From contig NZ_SNWE01000012.1 in NCBI RefSeq assembly GCF_004362395.1, positions 1-64,000 of the forward strand: a stretch of DNA of 64,000 bases, read 5' to 3'. This document shows positions 63,155 to 64,000 of the stretch, piece by piece. Origin of the DNA: Salegentibacter sp. 24 (GTDB lineage: Bacteria > Bacteroidota > Bacteroidia > Flavobacteriales > Flavobacteriaceae). Under the pieces are notes generated by a model. The model saw only the letters and a list, made by a program, of their open reading frames with translations. It searched no databases and was not told where the DNA came from. The position numbers were made by a program, and so were the translations under genes. The first letter of the stretch is position 1. Each line of letters starts with the position of its first letter.

Positions 63155-64000
63155 TTATTCTAATTCTTTAATTATTGATTCGACCTTATGGGAAAAATCA
63201 GATGCTTCTTCTTTCTCACCCAATGCAGCATGTGCTTTGCTTAGCTGCGTATAAAAATCCACTTCCATCCTCGGATTATTTATTAAATAATCAAGCCCAA
63301 ATGTAAGTATTTCAATTGCTTCATTATATTCTTTCAGTTGATTTAAAGCAATCCCCTGCAGTAAGAACAAAACAGGCTGCGCAGGAAACACTTCTAACAT
63401 TTCCTTACTCAAATCCCGGGCCTTTTCATTCTTTTCTAACTCTAATTGAAGTAAAATAGTATTTTTTACCAACTGAAAATCATTTGTTTCTTTTTTTAAA
63501 CCTGTTTCAAAAAAACTTAAAGCGTTTTCCTTTTCCCCACGATTCAAGTAATACTGCCCCAATTGCCTGTAGAGTTTTGGAGCATTTTCACGTTTACTAA
63601 GCATTTTACTCACCTGCATTAAATCGTCTTCATAGTCAGGATTACTATCTACAAAAAGCAGAAAATCATTAAGGACTTTAAATTTTGATTCAGGATCAAT
63701 TTCTTCACTTTCAAAAACGACTTTCATAGAATTTACAGCTTGATCTGGCTCCTCTCTATCAAGATAAAATTTATAAAGCGCCAGATGAACCAATGTTGAT
63801 CCAGGATTGGCCTCCAGTAGGTCTAAAGCTGTAAGATAGGCTTTTTGATGATCCCCCATATCGCTGTAGATATAAATGAGATCCAGGTAATTTTGTTCAC
63901 TTTCAGGATTTATAGAAATGCTCCTTTCAAGATTTTTTATTTGCGCTGCCGTGTTCCCTGTGCGAGCATAAATTTGTCGCCGCAATTTATTTCGGTAAGA
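63155..64000 (-). CDS. TPR-repeat protein, partial (start beyond window)
   Basis: The frame is open to the right edge (a TTG at 63985 is an internal codon), so the N-terminus lies outside. The 281 visible codons consist of repeated 34-residue helical hairpins of TPR type (NLERSISINPESEQNYLDLIYIYSD, APKLYRQLGQYYLNRGEKENALSFFETG, GIALNQLKEYNEAIEILTFGL). It is the first readable gene of a three-gene operon with the DUF4292 lipoprotein and the EnvC-like protein, and likely works with them in the envelope. Confidence 0.85.
   Translation of the reverse strand, partial: SYRNKLRRQIYARTGNTAAQIKNLERSISINPESEQNYLDLIYIYSDMGDHQKAYLTALDLLEANPGSTLVHLALYKFYLDREEPDQAVNSMKVVFESEEIDPESKFKVLNDFLLFVDSNPDYEDDLMQVSKMLSKRENAPKLYRQLGQYYLNRGEKENALSFFETGLKKETNDFQLVKNTILLQLELEKNEKARDLSKEMLEVFPAQPVLFLLQGIALNQLKEYNEAIEILTFGLDYLINNPRMEVDFYTQLSKAHAALGEKEEASDFSHKVESIIKELE

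Noticed and set aside
1-64000. CRISPR arrays, rRNA, prophage structural genes
   Set aside because: No regularly spaced repeats, no rRNA-like sequence and no phage head or tail genes were found in reading the window.

Overview
The window looks like the chromosome of a marine or soil type Flavobacteriaceae (Bacteroidetes). It is AT-rich, has Bacteroidetes -7 promoter boxes (TAnnTTTG), carries the gliding lipoprotein gene gldH in the order ricT-gldH-PBP1A, and encodes an HU-CCDC81/SPOR protein and a TonB receptor with a carboxypeptidase-like N-terminal domain. A Salegentibacter/Gramella-like genus would fit, but this is an impression, not a database result.

1-9.3 kb is an accessory island, visibly more AT-rich than the rest, on the 3' side of a tRNA-Asn gene (9597-9670). 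All its genes point left. It holds (i) a four-gene overlapping operon (9290 to 3430): an AlkB/ABH2-like dioxygenase, a chimera of a SAM-methyltransferase-like domain with an Hsp70/actin-fold ATPase, a compact SF1 (UvrD/Rep-like) helicase and a 516-residue protein of unknown family; (ii) an orphan 338-residue protein; (iii) a second overlapping set of two unknown genes and a patatin-like phospholipase, the last cut by the end of an IS3-family element that leaves the window at base 1. The four-gene operon is the best candidate for an undescribed defence or DNA-repair system.

9.8-21 kb is core: rseP, then a metal block (Sco-like protein, feoA-feoB with a tiny Cys-rich partner too short for most gene callers, a ZIP transporter, a DtxR/MntR-type regulator, a divergent TonB receptor) with a clear DtxR-like operator between the last two. 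A TerB/DnaJ protein, a bacilliredoxin, an acyltransferase and an HD phosphohydrolase follow.

22.5-25.9 kb: a complete IS21-family element (22583-25174, TG...CA ends, 7-bp target duplication ATCTGGC) has split an Fpg/Nei-type DNA glycosylase gene inside its zinc finger; the lost C-terminus is still legible on the far side.

26-41 kb contains a radical-SAM protein, an enoyl-CoA hydratase, an NtrY-like kinase and the heme genes. Leftward are hemJ and hemH (with a MATE exporter, a ThuA-like protein and an AraC regulator); rightward is hemA-hemC-hemD-hemE-x-hemF-hemB. Together they cover tRNA-bound glutamate to protoheme except hemL. A perfect 7-1-7 palindrome lies in the araC leader.

41-64 kb is ordinary flavobacterial core: a CNNM/CBS protein, Ogt, a serine hydrolase, 3-oxoacid CoA-transferase, PBP1A-GldH-RicT, TrhO, RecA, an ECF sigma factor with a linked anti-sigma-like/beta-barrel protein, acyltransferase, TrpS, a SPOR protein, a hotdog thioesterase, outer-membrane proteins, and an EnvC-like/DUF4292/TPR group that runs off the right edge.
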